Assembly: GCF_002083135.2 (NCBI RefSeq)
Contig: NZ_NBTM02000001.1
Span: 1,860,001 to 1,924,000, forward strand
Length of the DNA stretch: 64,000 nt
Reading direction: 5' to 3'
DNA from: Aerococcus viridans
GTDB lineage: Bacteria > Bacillota > Bacilli > Lactobacillales > Aerococcaceae
A model generated the notes under the pieces. The model searched no databases, was not told where the DNA came from, and worked only from the letters and a program-made list of their open reading frames with translations. The position numbers and the translations under genes were made by a program. This document shows, in pieces, positions 10,859 through 19,056 of this stretch (the stretch's first letter is position 1; every line of letters starts with the position of its first letter).

Positions 10859-10911
10859 GATGTTCACTTCCTCATTTTTTAATCTATTGTGATAGTGGTC
10901 AAATACATCAG

Positions 10912-11131
10912 AAGACACAAAAAAGCCCCTATGTATTTGAAAAGACAAACACATAGGGACGATTATCTCGCGGTTCCACCCTACTTCTAACGGATAAAAT
11001 CCCTTAGCGCTTTATTGTTAAGTGCTCCAATATGCCTTCAAAAGGTTTCACTCCAGCCGCTTTCACTATCCGGCCTCGCTTTAGAATCTACATCTTCTTA
11101 CTTAGTATTTTCACTACACTTCTTTTATTCA
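10912..11131 (-). promoter_or_regulatory. T-box riboswitch of glyQS
   Basis: The minus-strand leader holds the T-box sequence AGGGTGGAACCGCG (complement near 10969-10982), which pairs with the uncharged tRNA acceptor end. Immediately downstream is a strong terminator hairpin (CCCTATGTGTTTG with CAAATACATAGGG) and a T-run ending near 10915. Uncharged tRNA-Gly should switch the structure to antitermination and raise glyQS synthesis. Confidence 0.93.
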
Positions 11132-11929
11132 GCTATTATCATACTTTTTTTCTCTTTTGTCGTCAAGCGGATTGACGAAAGTTTCCATCTGACTGATAAA
11201 ATGCTTACTTTTTAAGTGGATTCCTACATACTCTTCGTAAAGATCATCCAAGGCTTGACGAATTTCAGTTTTCGTTTTCGCCTGCAAATCCACTTGTCCC
11301 AATTTTTCGTAAGGAATTTGACTAAACAGCCGAACAAAATGACTCGCCCGTGGTGACCAATGGAGACGTCTGTCATCCATATGAAAATGCTGTTCGCACA
11401 AAACGCCAGCATATCGCATGGAATAGTCAAAACGACCTTGATCACGGCCACAAATAGCACAAGACCTAAAGTTGGGGGCCACCCCAAACTTCGGCAACAA
11501 TTGAATTTCAAATATATTGGCCACGACTGACGGATCGACACCGGCTTCTATTTTGTCTAGACCGCGCCAGAGCAAGTCAAAAACCTTGTCTTCTTTGATA
11601 AAATCTTCAAAGGCGGCATCAGTCAAACCTGTCATGTAGGCTGCGTAGGCATTGGCCTGGATGTCTGAGATGGTTGTCTTAGGAAATAGAACATCGTCCG
11701 TATCATTTAAGAAGGAGAAACCTTTATCGTTGATGGTTCCCACAAACGAGGCCCGCATGTAAGGAAAGGCAATTTCCCTTAAACCATTATTCTGCCGTTG
11801 AATATTCTTAATGAAAAACATCCGCTTACCAAATTCCTTGGTGAATATTTTAATCAGTAGGTCTTTTTCTTTGTATTTACGCGTAAAAAGGACAATCCCA
11901 TCGAAACGCGCGTATTGTTCCTTTCGCAT
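11129..11929 (-). CDS. recO: DNA repair protein RecO
   Basis: RecO loads RecA onto SSB-coated DNA with RecR (RecFOR pathway). The N-terminal OB fold (RKEQYARFDGIVLFTRKYKEKD) is followed by a helical domain with a zinc site (CAICGRD and CEQH). I start at the ATG at 11929 because AAAGGGG lies seven bases before it; a further in-frame ATG at 11947 would overlap that site. This gives 266 residues. The gene is downstream of era, as in other Firmicutes, and its 3' end contains the glyQS promoter. Confidence 0.93.
   Translation of the reverse strand: MRKEQYARFDGIVLFTRKYKEKDLLIKIFTKEFGKRMFFIKNIQRQNNGLREIAFPYMRASFVGTINDKGFSFLNDTDDVLFPKTTISDIQANAYAAYMTGLTDAAFEDFIKEDKVFDLLWRGLDKIEAGVDPSVVANIFEIQLLPKFGVAPNFRSCAICGRDQGRFDYSMRYAGVLCEQHFHMDDRRLHWSPRASHFVRLFSQIPYEKLGQVDLQAKTKTEIRQALDDLYEEYVGIHLKSKHFISQMETFVNPLDDKREKKYDNS
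11138..11166 (-). promoter_or_regulatory. glyQS promoter inside recO
   Basis: TTGACG (complement at 11161-11166) and TATGAT (complement at 11138-11143) are 17 bases apart. The promoter lies within the last codons of recO, so the T-box leader begins almost at the recO stop codon. Confidence 0.8.
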
Positions 11930-12004
11930 GGTCTTATCCCCTTTCAATACTCATGTCAATGTGTTTCGATTTTTATGATAGCTAGAACTGACTTTTGCTT
12001 GTCA

Positions 12005-13003
12005 TTAACCCTTATAGTTTTTATGATTGTAGCCAAGGTCACCTAAGTTGGCCTTGTTGTTACGCCAGTTCTTGATAATTTTCACCCAAAGTTCTAAATA
12101 AATTTTTGAGCCTAGTAAGTTTTCAATTTCCTTACGCGCTTCAACACCAATTTTCTTGATCATCTTACCGCCCTTACCAATGATGATTCCTTTTTGACTC
12201 TTTTGGTCAACGATAATGGTCGCATACACATGCACGCGGCCCAGTTCATCTTTTTGCATGGAGTCTACTTGAACAGCAACTGAATGCGGGATTTCTTCAT
12301 AGGTATTTAGTAGAATTTGCTCACGGATTAACTCAGAAACTACGAAGTATTCTGGATGGTCAGTGATAAATTCAGATGGGTAGTATTGCGGACCAGTCGG
12401 TAATAGATCAACCAAAGTGTCGATTAATGTTTCCACATTATTCCCGTTTAAAGCAGATAGTGGGATAATCCCGTCAAAAGATTCTGGGCTTGGGATAGTT
12501 TGCATAAATTCAGCTAGTGCCTCTGGTGACACTTTATCGATTTTATTCACACCCAAGAACTTACGGGTCTTGTAGTTTTTAATCTTTTCAAAGACGAATT
12601 TATCACCAGGGCCAATCGGTTCTTCCGCATTCACCAACATTAAGATGGCATCTACTTCTTCAAGTGATTGGTAAGCTGACTTATTCATAAACTCGCCCAA
12701 CTCATTATGGGGTTTATGAATACCTGGTGTATCGATGAAAACAATTTGCGCTTCATCTGTTGTATAAACCGCTTGGATTTTGTTACGCGTCGTTTGCGCC
12801 TTGTCAGACATAATGGCTACTTTTTGCCCCACAACGCGATTTAAAAAGGTTGATTTCCCAACATTAGGACGGCCAACGATTGCCACAAACCCTGACTTAT
12901 AACCACCAAAGTCATCGCCAGCTTGGTCGCCGTCGTCCTCTAGTAATTTTTCTAAATCCTCAATATTGTCAAAATCATTTATATTAAAATCTTCTATATT
13001 CAA
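12005..13003 (-). CDS. era: GTPase Era
   Basis: Era binds the 3' end of 16S rRNA and checks 30S assembly. The G domain has [18 protein letters not shown] and NKID; the C-terminal KH domain carries [15 protein letters not shown]. The start is a TTG behind GGGAG. The protein is 332 residues, some 30 longer than typical Era, because an acidic N-terminal stretch of about 35 residues ([20 protein letters not shown]) precedes the G domain. The ribosome-binding site sits upstream of the extension, so it is probably translated. Confidence 0.95.
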   Translation of the reverse strand: MNIEDFNINDFDNIEDLEKLLEDDGDQAGDDFGGYKSGFVAIVGRPNVGKSTFLNRVVGQKVAIMSDKAQTTRNKIQAVYTTDEAQIVFIDTPGIHKPHNELGEFMNKSAYQSLEEVDAILMLVNAEEPIGPGDKFVFEKIKNYKTRKFLGVNKIDKVSPEALAEFMQTIPSPESFDGIIPLSALNGNNVETLIDTLVDLLPTGPQYYPSEFITDHPEYFVVSELIREQILLNTYEEIPHSVAVQVDSMQKDELGRVHVYATIIVDQKSQKGIIIGKGGKMIKKIGVEARKEIENLLGSKIYLELWVKIIKNWRNNKANLGDLGYNHKNYKG

Positions 13004-13027
13004 AAATAGTCTCCCTTATTTTTATAT

Positions 13028-13447
13028 TCATTTGAAAAAAAGTAAAATCTCAGGTACAAAAATTAACAAGCCAATAATTACAGCCATTGTAGATGAAATC
13101 AGTACGCCACCAGCCGCTACATCCTTCACATTTTTTGCAATGGGATGGTATTGGTTGTCGGTCACTAAATCAATAATCCACTCAGCAATGGTATTGGTAA
13201 TTTCCATACAGATCACAATAGCACAGGTTAAAATTAAAATTAGCCACTTCTCAATGGACAAAGTAAAAAACCAAGCGGCCGACATGACTAAAATCAAGCC
13301 CAGAATCTGGTAACGAATGTTTCGTTCATGGCCAAAGGCAAATTTTATCCCCCTTAAGGCATAACCCATTGATTCAAAAAAATTATGGTTCTTATCTACT
13401 TTTGGTGGTTTTGGTACTTGTTTACGCTCTTTTAAGTCCATAAGCAT
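13028..13447 (-). CDS. dgkA: diacylglycerol/undecaprenol kinase
   Basis: This is a small integral membrane kinase of the DgkA family. In Gram-positives it mainly phosphorylates undecaprenol to feed the cell-wall carrier pool. The 139 residues show three membrane segments after a basic N-terminus, with the signature ICMEITNTIAEWIIDLV and the following KDVAAGGV. The start overlaps the end of ybeY by 26 bases. In Bacillus the order is ybeY-dgkA-cdd-era; cdd is missing here. Confidence 0.93.
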   Translation of the reverse strand: MLMDLKERKQVPKPPKVDKNHNFFESMGYALRGIKFAFGHERNIRYQILGLILVMSAAWFFTLSIEKWLILILTCAIVICMEITNTIAEWIIDLVTDNQYHPIAKNVKDVAAGGVLISSTMAVIIGLLIFVPEILLFFK

Positions 13448-13898
13448 CTAAAATCTCTTTCTGTAGGCCAAACATTTCCTTTTCATCTGCTTCATTCATA
13501 TGGTCATAACCATTTAAATGCAAGAATCCATGGACAGCTAAAAAGCCTAGTTCACGTTCAAAAGAATGGCCATAATCAGCTGCTTGTTCACGCGTTTTAT
13601 CAATTGAGATGAAAAGATCGCCCAATTCACGTGGCATATCCTCTGGCAAGCCCATAACTGCTAATTCATCCTCACCTAAATCTTCAATCGCAAAAGAAAT
13701 CACGTCAGTTGGACGGTCAATGTTGCGGTAAGTTTTATTGATTTCATGAATTTCTGCATCATTCACGATGGTTAAAGATAAGTCAATTTCTCCAGTAAGT
13801 TTCAAATAATCTGCTGCAAAATCCAACAACTCATGCAACATCTCTTCATCTTTATTAGATAGCTCATTCGTCTTATCTTCAAAAATTAAATCTAACAC
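13422..13898 (-). CDS. ybeY: endoribonuclease YbeY
   Basis: YbeY is a metal-dependent RNase for 16S rRNA 3' maturation and 70S quality control. The three-histidine zinc motif HGFLHLNGYDH near the C-terminus and TDVISFA in the middle are diagnostic. The 158 residues are the normal length. The start is a GTG preceded by AAAGGTG. It is followed, with overlap, by dgkA and preceded by phoH, the conserved Firmicutes arrangement. Confidence 0.95.
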   Translation of the reverse strand: MLDLIFEDKTNELSNKDEEMLHELLDFAADYLKLTGEIDLSLTIVNDAEIHEINKTYRNIDRPTDVISFAIEDLGEDELAVMGLPEDMPRELGDLFISIDKTREQAADYGHSFERELGFLAVHGFLHLNGYDHMNEADEKEMFGLQKEILDAYGLKRA

Positions 13899-13932
13899 TT
13901 TTTCACCTTTTTTCTATTTGCCATATCTATCA

Positions 13933-14901
13933 TTAATTTCCCTTATCTTCATTGGCGTAGGCATTGATGATTGCTGAAACCACTGGGTGACGAACAACAT
14001 CAGTCGCTGTAAAGTGCACAAAGTCGATATCTTTAATCCCCTGCAAGTGTCTTTCCGCGTCGATTAACCCAGATTTAGCGCCTCTAGGTAAATCAATTTG
14101 TGTCTTGTCTCCGTTGACAATCATCTTAGATCCGAAACCAAGACGAGTTAAGAACATCTTCATTTGGGCAACCGTTGTATTTTGTGCTTCATCAAGAATG
14201 ACAAAAGCGTCTTCCAAAGTCCGACCTCGCATATAAGCAAGTGGTGCCACTTCAATCACGCCACGTTCCAGTAAGCGTTCAGTATGCTCCCGGCCATAAA
14301 TAGTATATAGGGCATCATATATTGGTCGTAAGTACGGGTCAACCTTCTCTTTCAAGTCACCAGGTAGGAAACCTAAGCTTTCCCCTGCTTCAACTGCTGG
14401 ACGCGTTAGAACAATCCGTTTTACCCGTCCTTGTTTTAAAGCCTGAACGGCCATCATCACTGCTAAGAAAGTTTTCCCGGTACCAGCTGGCCCAATCCCA
14501 AAAGTAATGGCATGTTTATTGACAGCGTGTAAATATTGACGTTGACCTACAGTTTTTGTACGAATGGCTTTCCCCTCAAAGGTCCGGCCAATTTCCTCTT
14601 CATATAGACTCACAAAATGGTTCAAAGTCCCATTCTTTGCCATTTTAATCGCAGTAACCACATCACGGTCACCAATTGTGATACCCGATTGTAGAATAAC
14701 TTGTAATTCAGTCAGTAAATCAATCGCTTGGGCAACATCCGCTTCTTGTCCGGTCACCTCAATTTGCTCATCTCTAGCAAATATTTGCACCTCAAAAGCT
14801 TGTTCAATCAAAGAAAGATTACGGTCCTCAGTACCAAATAGTTGTACGGCTAATGCTGGATTCATCAAGGCTACACTTTTACTGATTGCAGATTCTGTCA
14901 A
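13933..14901 (-). CDS. phoH: PhoH-like ATPase
   Basis: This is a PhoH family P-loop ATPase with a link to RNA metabolism; its precise cellular role is not settled. Walker A is GPAGTGKTFLAV (about 136-147) and Walker B is FVILDEAQN. An N-terminal KH-like region comes first. At 322 residues it is a typical PhoH-like (YbeZ-type) protein. The start is a TTG with GGGGGAAG upstream. It sits upstream of ybeY, a pairing conserved across bacteria. An extended -10 (TGCTATAAT, complement of TATAAT at 14933-14938) drives it. Confidence 0.93.
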   Translation of the reverse strand: MTESAISKSVALMNPALAVQLFGTEDRNLSLIEQAFEVQIFARDEQIEVTGQEADVAQAIDLLTELQVILQSGITIGDRDVVTAIKMAKNGTLNHFVSLYEEEIGRTFEGKAIRTKTVGQRQYLHAVNKHAITFGIGPAGTGKTFLAVMMAVQALKQGRVKRIVLTRPAVEAGESLGFLPGDLKEKVDPYLRPIYDALYTIYGREHTERLLERGVIEVAPLAYMRGRTLEDAFVILDEAQNTTVAQMKMFLTRLGFGSKMIVNGDKTQIDLPRGAKSGLIDAERHLQGIKDIDFVHFTATDVVRHPVVSAIINAYANEDKGN

Positions 14902-14932
14902 ATGAAAACTTCCCCCTTTTCGTATTAAATAA

Positions 14933-15047
14933 ATTATAGCAAAATTCTGACATAAATACGAATAACAGGTCAGGTATTTTCAAATGCATGGACCTTTTCC
15001 CGGAAAAGGGCATTTGCTTCCGCAAGTTAAATAATGAATGATACAAT
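14933..15047. promoter_or_regulatory. divergent promoter region with a palindrome
   Basis: Between phoH and the divergent dehydrogenase gene, an inverted repeat at 14981-15017 pairs CAAATGC with GCATTTG and CCTTTTCC with GGAAAAGG almost around a common centre. The phoH -10 is at 14933-14938 (minus) and a TACAAT -10 for the plus-strand gene at 15042-15047. The palindrome is placed like an operator, but the regulator is unknown. Confidence 0.5.
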
Positions 15048-15076
15048 AGAGAAAATGTTTTAGGGAGGCACACACT

Positions 15077-16027
15077 ATGCAAAAAATATTAGCCATTGCA
15101 AACCTTGTAAAGGATTGGCAAATCGATGATATCAAAGACTTAGCAAGCGATTACCAGGTGAAAATGGCGGATCAATTGACCGACGCAGACTTCCCCAATA
15201 TTGAAATCCAATATGGTTGGAATGCGGATTTAGCTGAAAAATATGCAGCAAATGGTTATGATAGCCTTCGCTGGATTCAAGTCCAATTCGCTGGCATCAA
15301 TCAATTGCCTAAAGAAATTATCACTGATGAAAAGATTCAAATCACTAACATGAGTGGGATTCATGCGATACCGATCGCAGAGACCGTTTTTGGTTACATC
15401 TTGAACTACTACCGTAGTCTACATATTTATAAGGTGCGTGAAGAAAACCAACAATGGGAATATGCCCAACATATGTCCTTACCTGGAAAGAAAATGGTTG
15501 TGTTTGGTGCTGGTAATGTAGGAAAAGAAATCGCCCGTATTGGCCAAGCATTCGGTTTAGAAACAGTCGGCGTGAATACATCAGGACACGATGTAGACTA
15601 TTTTAATCAAACGGTTAAAACAGCGGACGGTTTTGAACACGTGACTGACGCCAACATTATCGTCAATGTTCTTCCTGAAACTGCTGCCACACAAAACGTG
15701 TTTGACGCAGCTTATTTCAGTCGCCAGGAAAAGCAACCTTTATTTATTAATGTAGGTCGTGGCTCAGCCATTGTAGACCAAGACTTAATTGAAGCTATCG
15801 ATAAAGGTGACATTGCCTATGCGGCTCTCGATGTCTTTAGAGAAGAACCCTTGCCAGCAGACAATCCTTTCTGGACCCATAGCAAGATTGATGTGACCCC
15901 GCATATGACAGGTCAAGTAGAACACTTTGCCGTAGAGACTTACAAGATATTCCAAGCAAACTTAAGATCTTACACGGAAGATGACGATTTATCAGTCAAT
16001 GTCGTTTCAAAAGAAAAAGGCTATTAA
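15077..16027 (+). CDS. D-isomer-specific 2-hydroxyacid dehydrogenase
   Basis: This is an NAD-dependent dehydrogenase of the D-2-hydroxyacid family; the substrate is not evident. The NAD loop GAGNVGKEIA lies at 144-153. The catalytic Arg is at about 228 (NVGRGS), Glu at 257 (FREEPLP) and His at 276 (PHMTG). At 316 residues the length fits. GGGAGG lies before the ATG. The gene stands alone on the plus strand between phoH and a terminator. HMTG in place of the more usual HxxG variants suggests the YcdW/phosphoglycerate-dehydrogenase-like subgroup, not a lactate dehydrogenase, but this is a weak inference. Confidence 0.87.
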   Translation: MQKILAIANLVKDWQIDDIKDLASDYQVKMADQLTDADFPNIEIQYGWNADLAEKYAANGYDSLRWIQVQFAGINQLPKEIITDEKIQITNMSGIHAIPIAETVFGYILNYYRSLHIYKVREENQQWEYAQHMSLPGKKMVVFGAGNVGKEIARIGQAFGLETVGVNTSGHDVDYFNQTVKTADGFEHVTDANIIVNVLPETAATQNVFDAAYFSRQEKQPLFINVGRGSAIVDQDLIEAIDKGDIAYAALDVFREEPLPADNPFWTHSKIDVTPHMTGQVEHFAVETYKIFQANLRSYTEDDDLSVNVVSKEKGY

Positions 16028-16049
16028 ATTACAACAAATCAAATAGACA

Positions 16050-16100
16050 ATAAAAGCATTTGTCTTCCCAAATTATCGGAATAGCAAATGCTTTTTTGAT
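16050..16100. terminator. bidirectional terminator
   Basis: AAAGCATTTG at 16053-16062 pairs with CAAATGCTTT at 16085-16094, followed by TTTTT. It serves the plus-strand dehydrogenase and, in the other direction, the hydratase gene. Confidence 0.8.
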
Positions 16101-16112
16101 TTTATTTTGCTT

Positions 16113-16877
16113 TTATTTAGCGTTTAGCGTAACTGGAGGTAGCCCTTCAAATTTGCCTACATAAACGCCTGGTTGAATGACTTTCGGCATATTAACGGCA
16201 CCAGAAGCCACAAACATGCCTGGTTCAATAGCTTGGCCTGTTTCAGCTAATTTTTGTGCCAACCATCGGACTGAATAAGCTGGGTGGCCCATCACCTCTT
16301 TTGAAGAACCTTGGGTGTATGGTTGACCATCTACTGTTACTGTCCCCATCACGTCATCAATTTCTTCGTAGGTCCGTTTGACATATTCACCGGCTACTAC
16401 ACCGGCGTTAGCTGCCCCATCGGCAATCAATTCAAATTTTGAAATGTTCCCGTACCAATTGTCATACCGGCAATCAGGAATTTCATAGCCTGTCGCCACC
16501 TTACATTTAGACATAATAGTTTCCACTGAATCGTCAGGCGAAATGGTTTCTTCAGCCTTGAATATGATTTCAAATTCTAACAAAGGACCCATAAATTTGC
16601 TCAAGTCCAGATCCGAACCCCAAACACCTTTGTCTGTCATGACGCCGTATAAAGGCGTTGTGGTCTTAAAAAATGATTGCTGAATTTTTGCTGACAGGGA
16701 GATTTTATAACCTGCAACCTTTTCACCAGCCTCTTTTCTTAAATCTAAAACAGCTTGTTGCACTCGGTAGCCGTCTTCTTCGTTGACGATACCAAATTTC
16801 CCGTATTGTACCGGCACTTTTTCATTGTCTGCTTGGTATAGGGTCTTACTTGCGTGAATAATTTCTTGATCCATCAT
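16113..16877 (-). CDS. 2-keto-4-pentenoate hydratase-like protein (FAH superfamily)
   Basis: This resembles the MhpD / 4-oxalocrotonate decarboxylase group of the fumarylacetoacetate hydrolase superfamily. These enzymes hydrate or decarboxylate 2-keto acids in the meta-cleavage breakdown of aromatics. Recognisable segments are AGYKISLS near residue 60, the metal-binding LLEFEIIFK and GYEIPDCRY. The start at 16877 follows GGAG at nine bases and gives 254 residues; an in-frame ATG at 16943 would lie inside the SDR gene. It forms a two-gene operon with the upstream SDR. No other catabolic genes for aromatics are adjacent, so the true substrate is open. Confidence 0.8.
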   Translation of the reverse strand: MMDQEIIHASKTLYQADNEKVPVQYGKFGIVNEEDGYRVQQAVLDLRKEAGEKVAGYKISLSAKIQQSFFKTTTPLYGVMTDKGVWGSDLDLSKFMGPLLEFEIIFKAEETISPDDSVETIMSKCKVATGYEIPDCRYDNWYGNISKFELIADGAANAGVVAGEYVKRTYEEIDDVMGTVTVDGQPYTQGSSKEVMGHPAYSVRWLAQKLAETGQAIEPGMFVASGAVNMPKVIQPGVYVGKFEGLPPVTLNAK

Positions 16878-16896
16878 AAGCTTTTTCTCCTTAGAA

Positions 16897-17685
16897 TTAC
16901 ATGGCGTCTGAAGCGCCACCGTCAATATTGACAGCTGCACCACTTACATATGAGGCGGCATCTGAAGCAAGGAAGCTAATCACTTTAGCAGCTTCTGTTG
17001 TTTCACCAACACGGCCCATTGGCGTATGCGTATCTTTGGCTTTTTGTTTTGAAAACTCTTCCCAAGTTGGATTTTCTGGGTCATTTTGCCACATCTTCTC
17101 AACCTGTTCACTGCGGATATAACCAATACATACCGCATTTGCACGAATATTGTATTCACCGTATTCCTTACTCAATTCTTTGATCACCGCTAAACCAGCT
17201 GATCGCGCCGGAGATGTCGGTACAGACTTAGGACCTGGCGTTTTACCAGAATTAGAAACCACGCTAATAATTGAACCTGAAGCTTGTTTACGCATATAAG
17301 GCAATACTTCACGGGTAAAATTCGCCACACCAATAATTTTGATTTCCAAGTCAAATCGCCATGCATCATTATCCACTTCTTCAAATGAGCCCGCTCTGTG
17401 GCCACCCGCATTGTTCACTAAGATATCGATAGTCCGGTATTTGGTTGCTGTATCTGCAATCGCTTTTTGGACAGCCGGTAAATCTGTGACGTCAGCTACT
17501 GCGTAATCCACTTCAACCCCTGTTGCTTCCTTAATGGCTGTTTGTGCCTCAATTAATCTGTCTTCGTGGCGGGCTGTAATTACAACTTGTGCGCCTTCCT
17601 CAGCAAGTGTTTTCGCTGTTTCAAATCCGATACCTCTACTTGCCCCTGTAATGACTGCTACTTTACCTTTTAGTCCTAAATCCAT
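16897..17685 (-). CDS. SDR-family oxidoreductase with altered active site
   Basis: The Rossmann features are clear: TGASRGIG at 13-20 and NNAGG at 91-95. The start at 17685 is fixed by AAGGAG upstream and yields 262 residues. The catalytic region is unusual. Where classical SDRs have YxxxK, this protein reads SVPTSPARSAG (about 154-164), so both Tyr and Lys are missing. The C-terminal VSGAAVNIDGG is typical of the FabG-like group. It could be a non-classical oxidoreductase with another acid/base or a non-redox member. It is co-transcribed with the hydratase gene and lies downstream of a leader peptide and attenuator. Confidence 0.82.
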   Translation of the reverse strand: MDLGLKGKVAVITGASRGIGFETAKTLAEEGAQVVITARHEDRLIEAQTAIKEATGVEVDYAVADVTDLPAVQKAIADTATKYRTIDILVNNAGGHRAGSFEEVDNDAWRFDLEIKIIGVANFTREVLPYMRKQASGSIISVVSNSGKTPGPKSVPTSPARSAGLAVIKELSKEYGEYNIRANAVCIGYIRSEQVEKMWQNDPENPTWEEFSKQKAKDTHTPMGRVGETTEAAKVISFLASDAASYVSGAAVNIDGGASDAM

Positions 17686-17785
17686 CAAAACCGCTCCTTC
17701 ATCTTTTAAGATCTTATTGATTTGAAAAAAGGCTCCACTCAACTTCCAGACTTGTATTATTCTATATTACTTTAGCTATCACCTA

Positions 17786-17822
17786 ATAAAAAAACGACGA
17801 CCGTTGACAGGCCGCCGTTTCA
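17786..17822 (-). terminator. terminator/attenuator upstream of the SDR operon
   Basis: On the minus strand AACGGCGGCC pairs with GGTCGTCGTT (G-U pairs allowed) around a short loop and is followed by seven T. It lies between the 33-codon leader frame (17872-17973) and the SDR start at 17685, so the operon can be reached from the leader promoter only by readthrough. Confidence 0.8.
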
Positions 17823-17871
17823 TTAGCTAGAGCCCGCTTCACGTGGAAAAGGACTCTCCTAGAGAAGAATC

Positions 17872-17973
17872 CTACTTAGCTAATAATAATAAATCTTTTT
17901 TTAGATTAAATGGAGACGCAACAAATACGCCAGCATGCATGATATATTTGGAAGATATTCTAAATTGGCGCAT
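17872..17973 (-). CDS. 33-residue leader-type peptide
   Basis: An ATG at 17973 with AAAGGAGTG seven to eight bases upstream opens a 33-codon frame beginning MRQFRISSKYIMHAG and ending NLKKDLLLLAK. Four consecutive TTA leucine codons stand five to seven codons before the stop. The following RNA can form several alternative helices: TTAGCTA in the frame with TAGCTAA near 17822, and GGATTC or GGGCTCT each with the shared AGAGTCC. A factor-independent terminator comes next. Position and codon bias fit a regulatory leader peptide. A free-standing small protein is the alternative. I do not recognise the sequence. Confidence 0.55.
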   Translation of the reverse strand: MRQFRISSKYIMHAGVFVASPFNLKKDLLLLAK

Positions 17974-18003
17974 TGTTGTCACTCCTTTCAAATTACTAAC
18001 TAC

Positions 18004-18032
18004 AATTTATCAAAAATAAGATGTAATTGCAA
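18004..18032 (-). promoter_or_regulatory. promoter of the leader transcript
   Basis: On the minus strand TTGCAA (18027-18032) and TAAATT (complement of 18004-18009) are separated by 17 bases, directly upstream of the small frame at 17973. Confidence 0.6.
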
Positions 18033-18098
18033 GGCATTTTTAATTTATTTTTAATTGTCTTCTCATTTAATGTGCGAGTGCTAAAATTTTGGTCAACA

Positions 18099-18124
18099 AA
18101 AAAGGAAGCCCGAAGACTTCCCTT
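18099..18124 (-). terminator. yqeY terminator
   Basis: For leftward transcripts AAGGGAAG pairs with CTTCCTTT around TCTTCGGG, followed by a T-run. It lies 16 bases past the yqeY stop. Confidence 0.75.
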
Positions 18125-18139
18125 TAAGATCTAGATTGA

Positions 18140-18583
18140 TTAACCTAAATATTTTTTTGCTACTGTTTGGATTGCATTACCATCCGCTTGACCTTTAAAT
18201 TTGGCCACAGCAGTTTGCATGACTTTACCAAAATCCTTCATAGATGTAGCGCCAACTTCGTCAATGACTTGTTTGACTCCTTCGTCCAATTCAGCTTCTG
18301 ATAATTGTGCAGGCAAGTATGCTTCGATAATCGCAATTTCAGCAACTGCGTTATCTGCTAATTCTACATGGTCTGCTTGACGGAATTCTGCTTCCGACTC
18401 TTTTCGTTGCTTCAACTCACGAGCCAAAAGTTCAATTTCTTCATCTTCAGACAATGCACTTCCCTTATTAATTTCAGCATTTTGAACTGCTGCTTTTAAC
18501 ATACGGATAACAGATAACTTAAATTTATCTTTAGCTTTCATGGCTACCTTCATATCGGTATTTAGTTGGTCTAATAACGCCAT
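18140..18583 (-). CDS. yqeY: GatB/YqeY domain protein
   Basis: The 147-residue YqeY family shares the tRNA-binding helical domain of the GatB amidotransferase subunit. A tRNA-related role is assumed, but its function is not defined. The conserved start LLDQLNTDMKVAMKAKDK and the C-terminal GKVMQTAVAKFKGQADG are present. The ATG follows AAGGAGGCGG. It is directly downstream of rpsU on the same strand, a pair conserved in Firmicutes. Confidence 0.92.
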   Translation of the reverse strand: MALLDQLNTDMKVAMKAKDKFKLSVIRMLKAAVQNAEINKGSALSEDEEIELLARELKQRKESEAEFRQADHVELADNAVAEIAIIEAYLPAQLSEAELDEGVKQVIDEVGATSMKDFGKVMQTAVAKFKGQADGNAIQTVAKKYLG

Positions 18584-18613
18584 GATCCGCCTCCTTTATC
18601 GCAAGGTAAACGA

Positions 18614-18787
18614 TTAGAATTTACGTTTACGAGCCGCTTCAGATTTTTTCTTACGTTTTACTGAAGGTTTTTCGTAGAATTCACGTTTACGTGCTTCTTG
18701 TATTGTGCCAGATTTTGAAACTGAACGTTTGAAGCGACGAAGAGCGTCGTCAAGTGATTCGTTTTTACGAACTACAGTTTTTGACAT
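18614..18787 (-). CDS. rpsU: 30S ribosomal protein S21
   Basis: A 57-codon frame reads [20 protein letters not shown] and continues through RSVSKSG and [15 protein letters not shown] to a very basic end, the sequence of bS21. GGGAGGG lies before the ATG at 18787. bS21 joins the 30S platform and assists initiation. It heads the rpsU-yqeY transcript. Confidence 0.96.
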   Translation of the reverse strand: MSKTVVRKNESLDDALRRFKRSVSKSGTIQEARKREFYEKPSVKRKKKSEAARKRKF

Positions 18788-19006
18788 GACATTTCCCTCC
18801 CCTCGTTACTACAAATCGTTCTTTCATACTTGAAAAAACGTTCTAGTGAATTATACGCCATTATATTTATAAAGTCAATTATCCTAAGGTAAATTTGTAA
18901 AGAATTGTGTTATTTACAAGTGATCATGACCTAAGTATTCATAAGGGAAAATGCCCCGGTCCTCAACAGGTCAAAGCTTACTTTCTTGGTCGGTATTGTA
19001 TCCGCG

Positions 19007-19043
19007 AAAAAAGAGCTAGAAATTCTTCTCTAGCCCCTTTTAC
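19007..19043 (-). terminator. zur terminator
   Basis: For leftward transcription GGGCTAG pairs with CTAGCTC (one G-U) around AGAAGAATTT and a six-T run follows. It lies just beyond the zur stop. Confidence 0.75.
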
Positions 19044-19056
19044 AGAAAAATTTACC

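Noticed and set aside
10859-10954. N-terminal extension of glyQ to 10954
   Set aside because: It runs through the T-box terminator and is not seen in the GlyQ family; the start near 10858 fits the conserved N-terminus.
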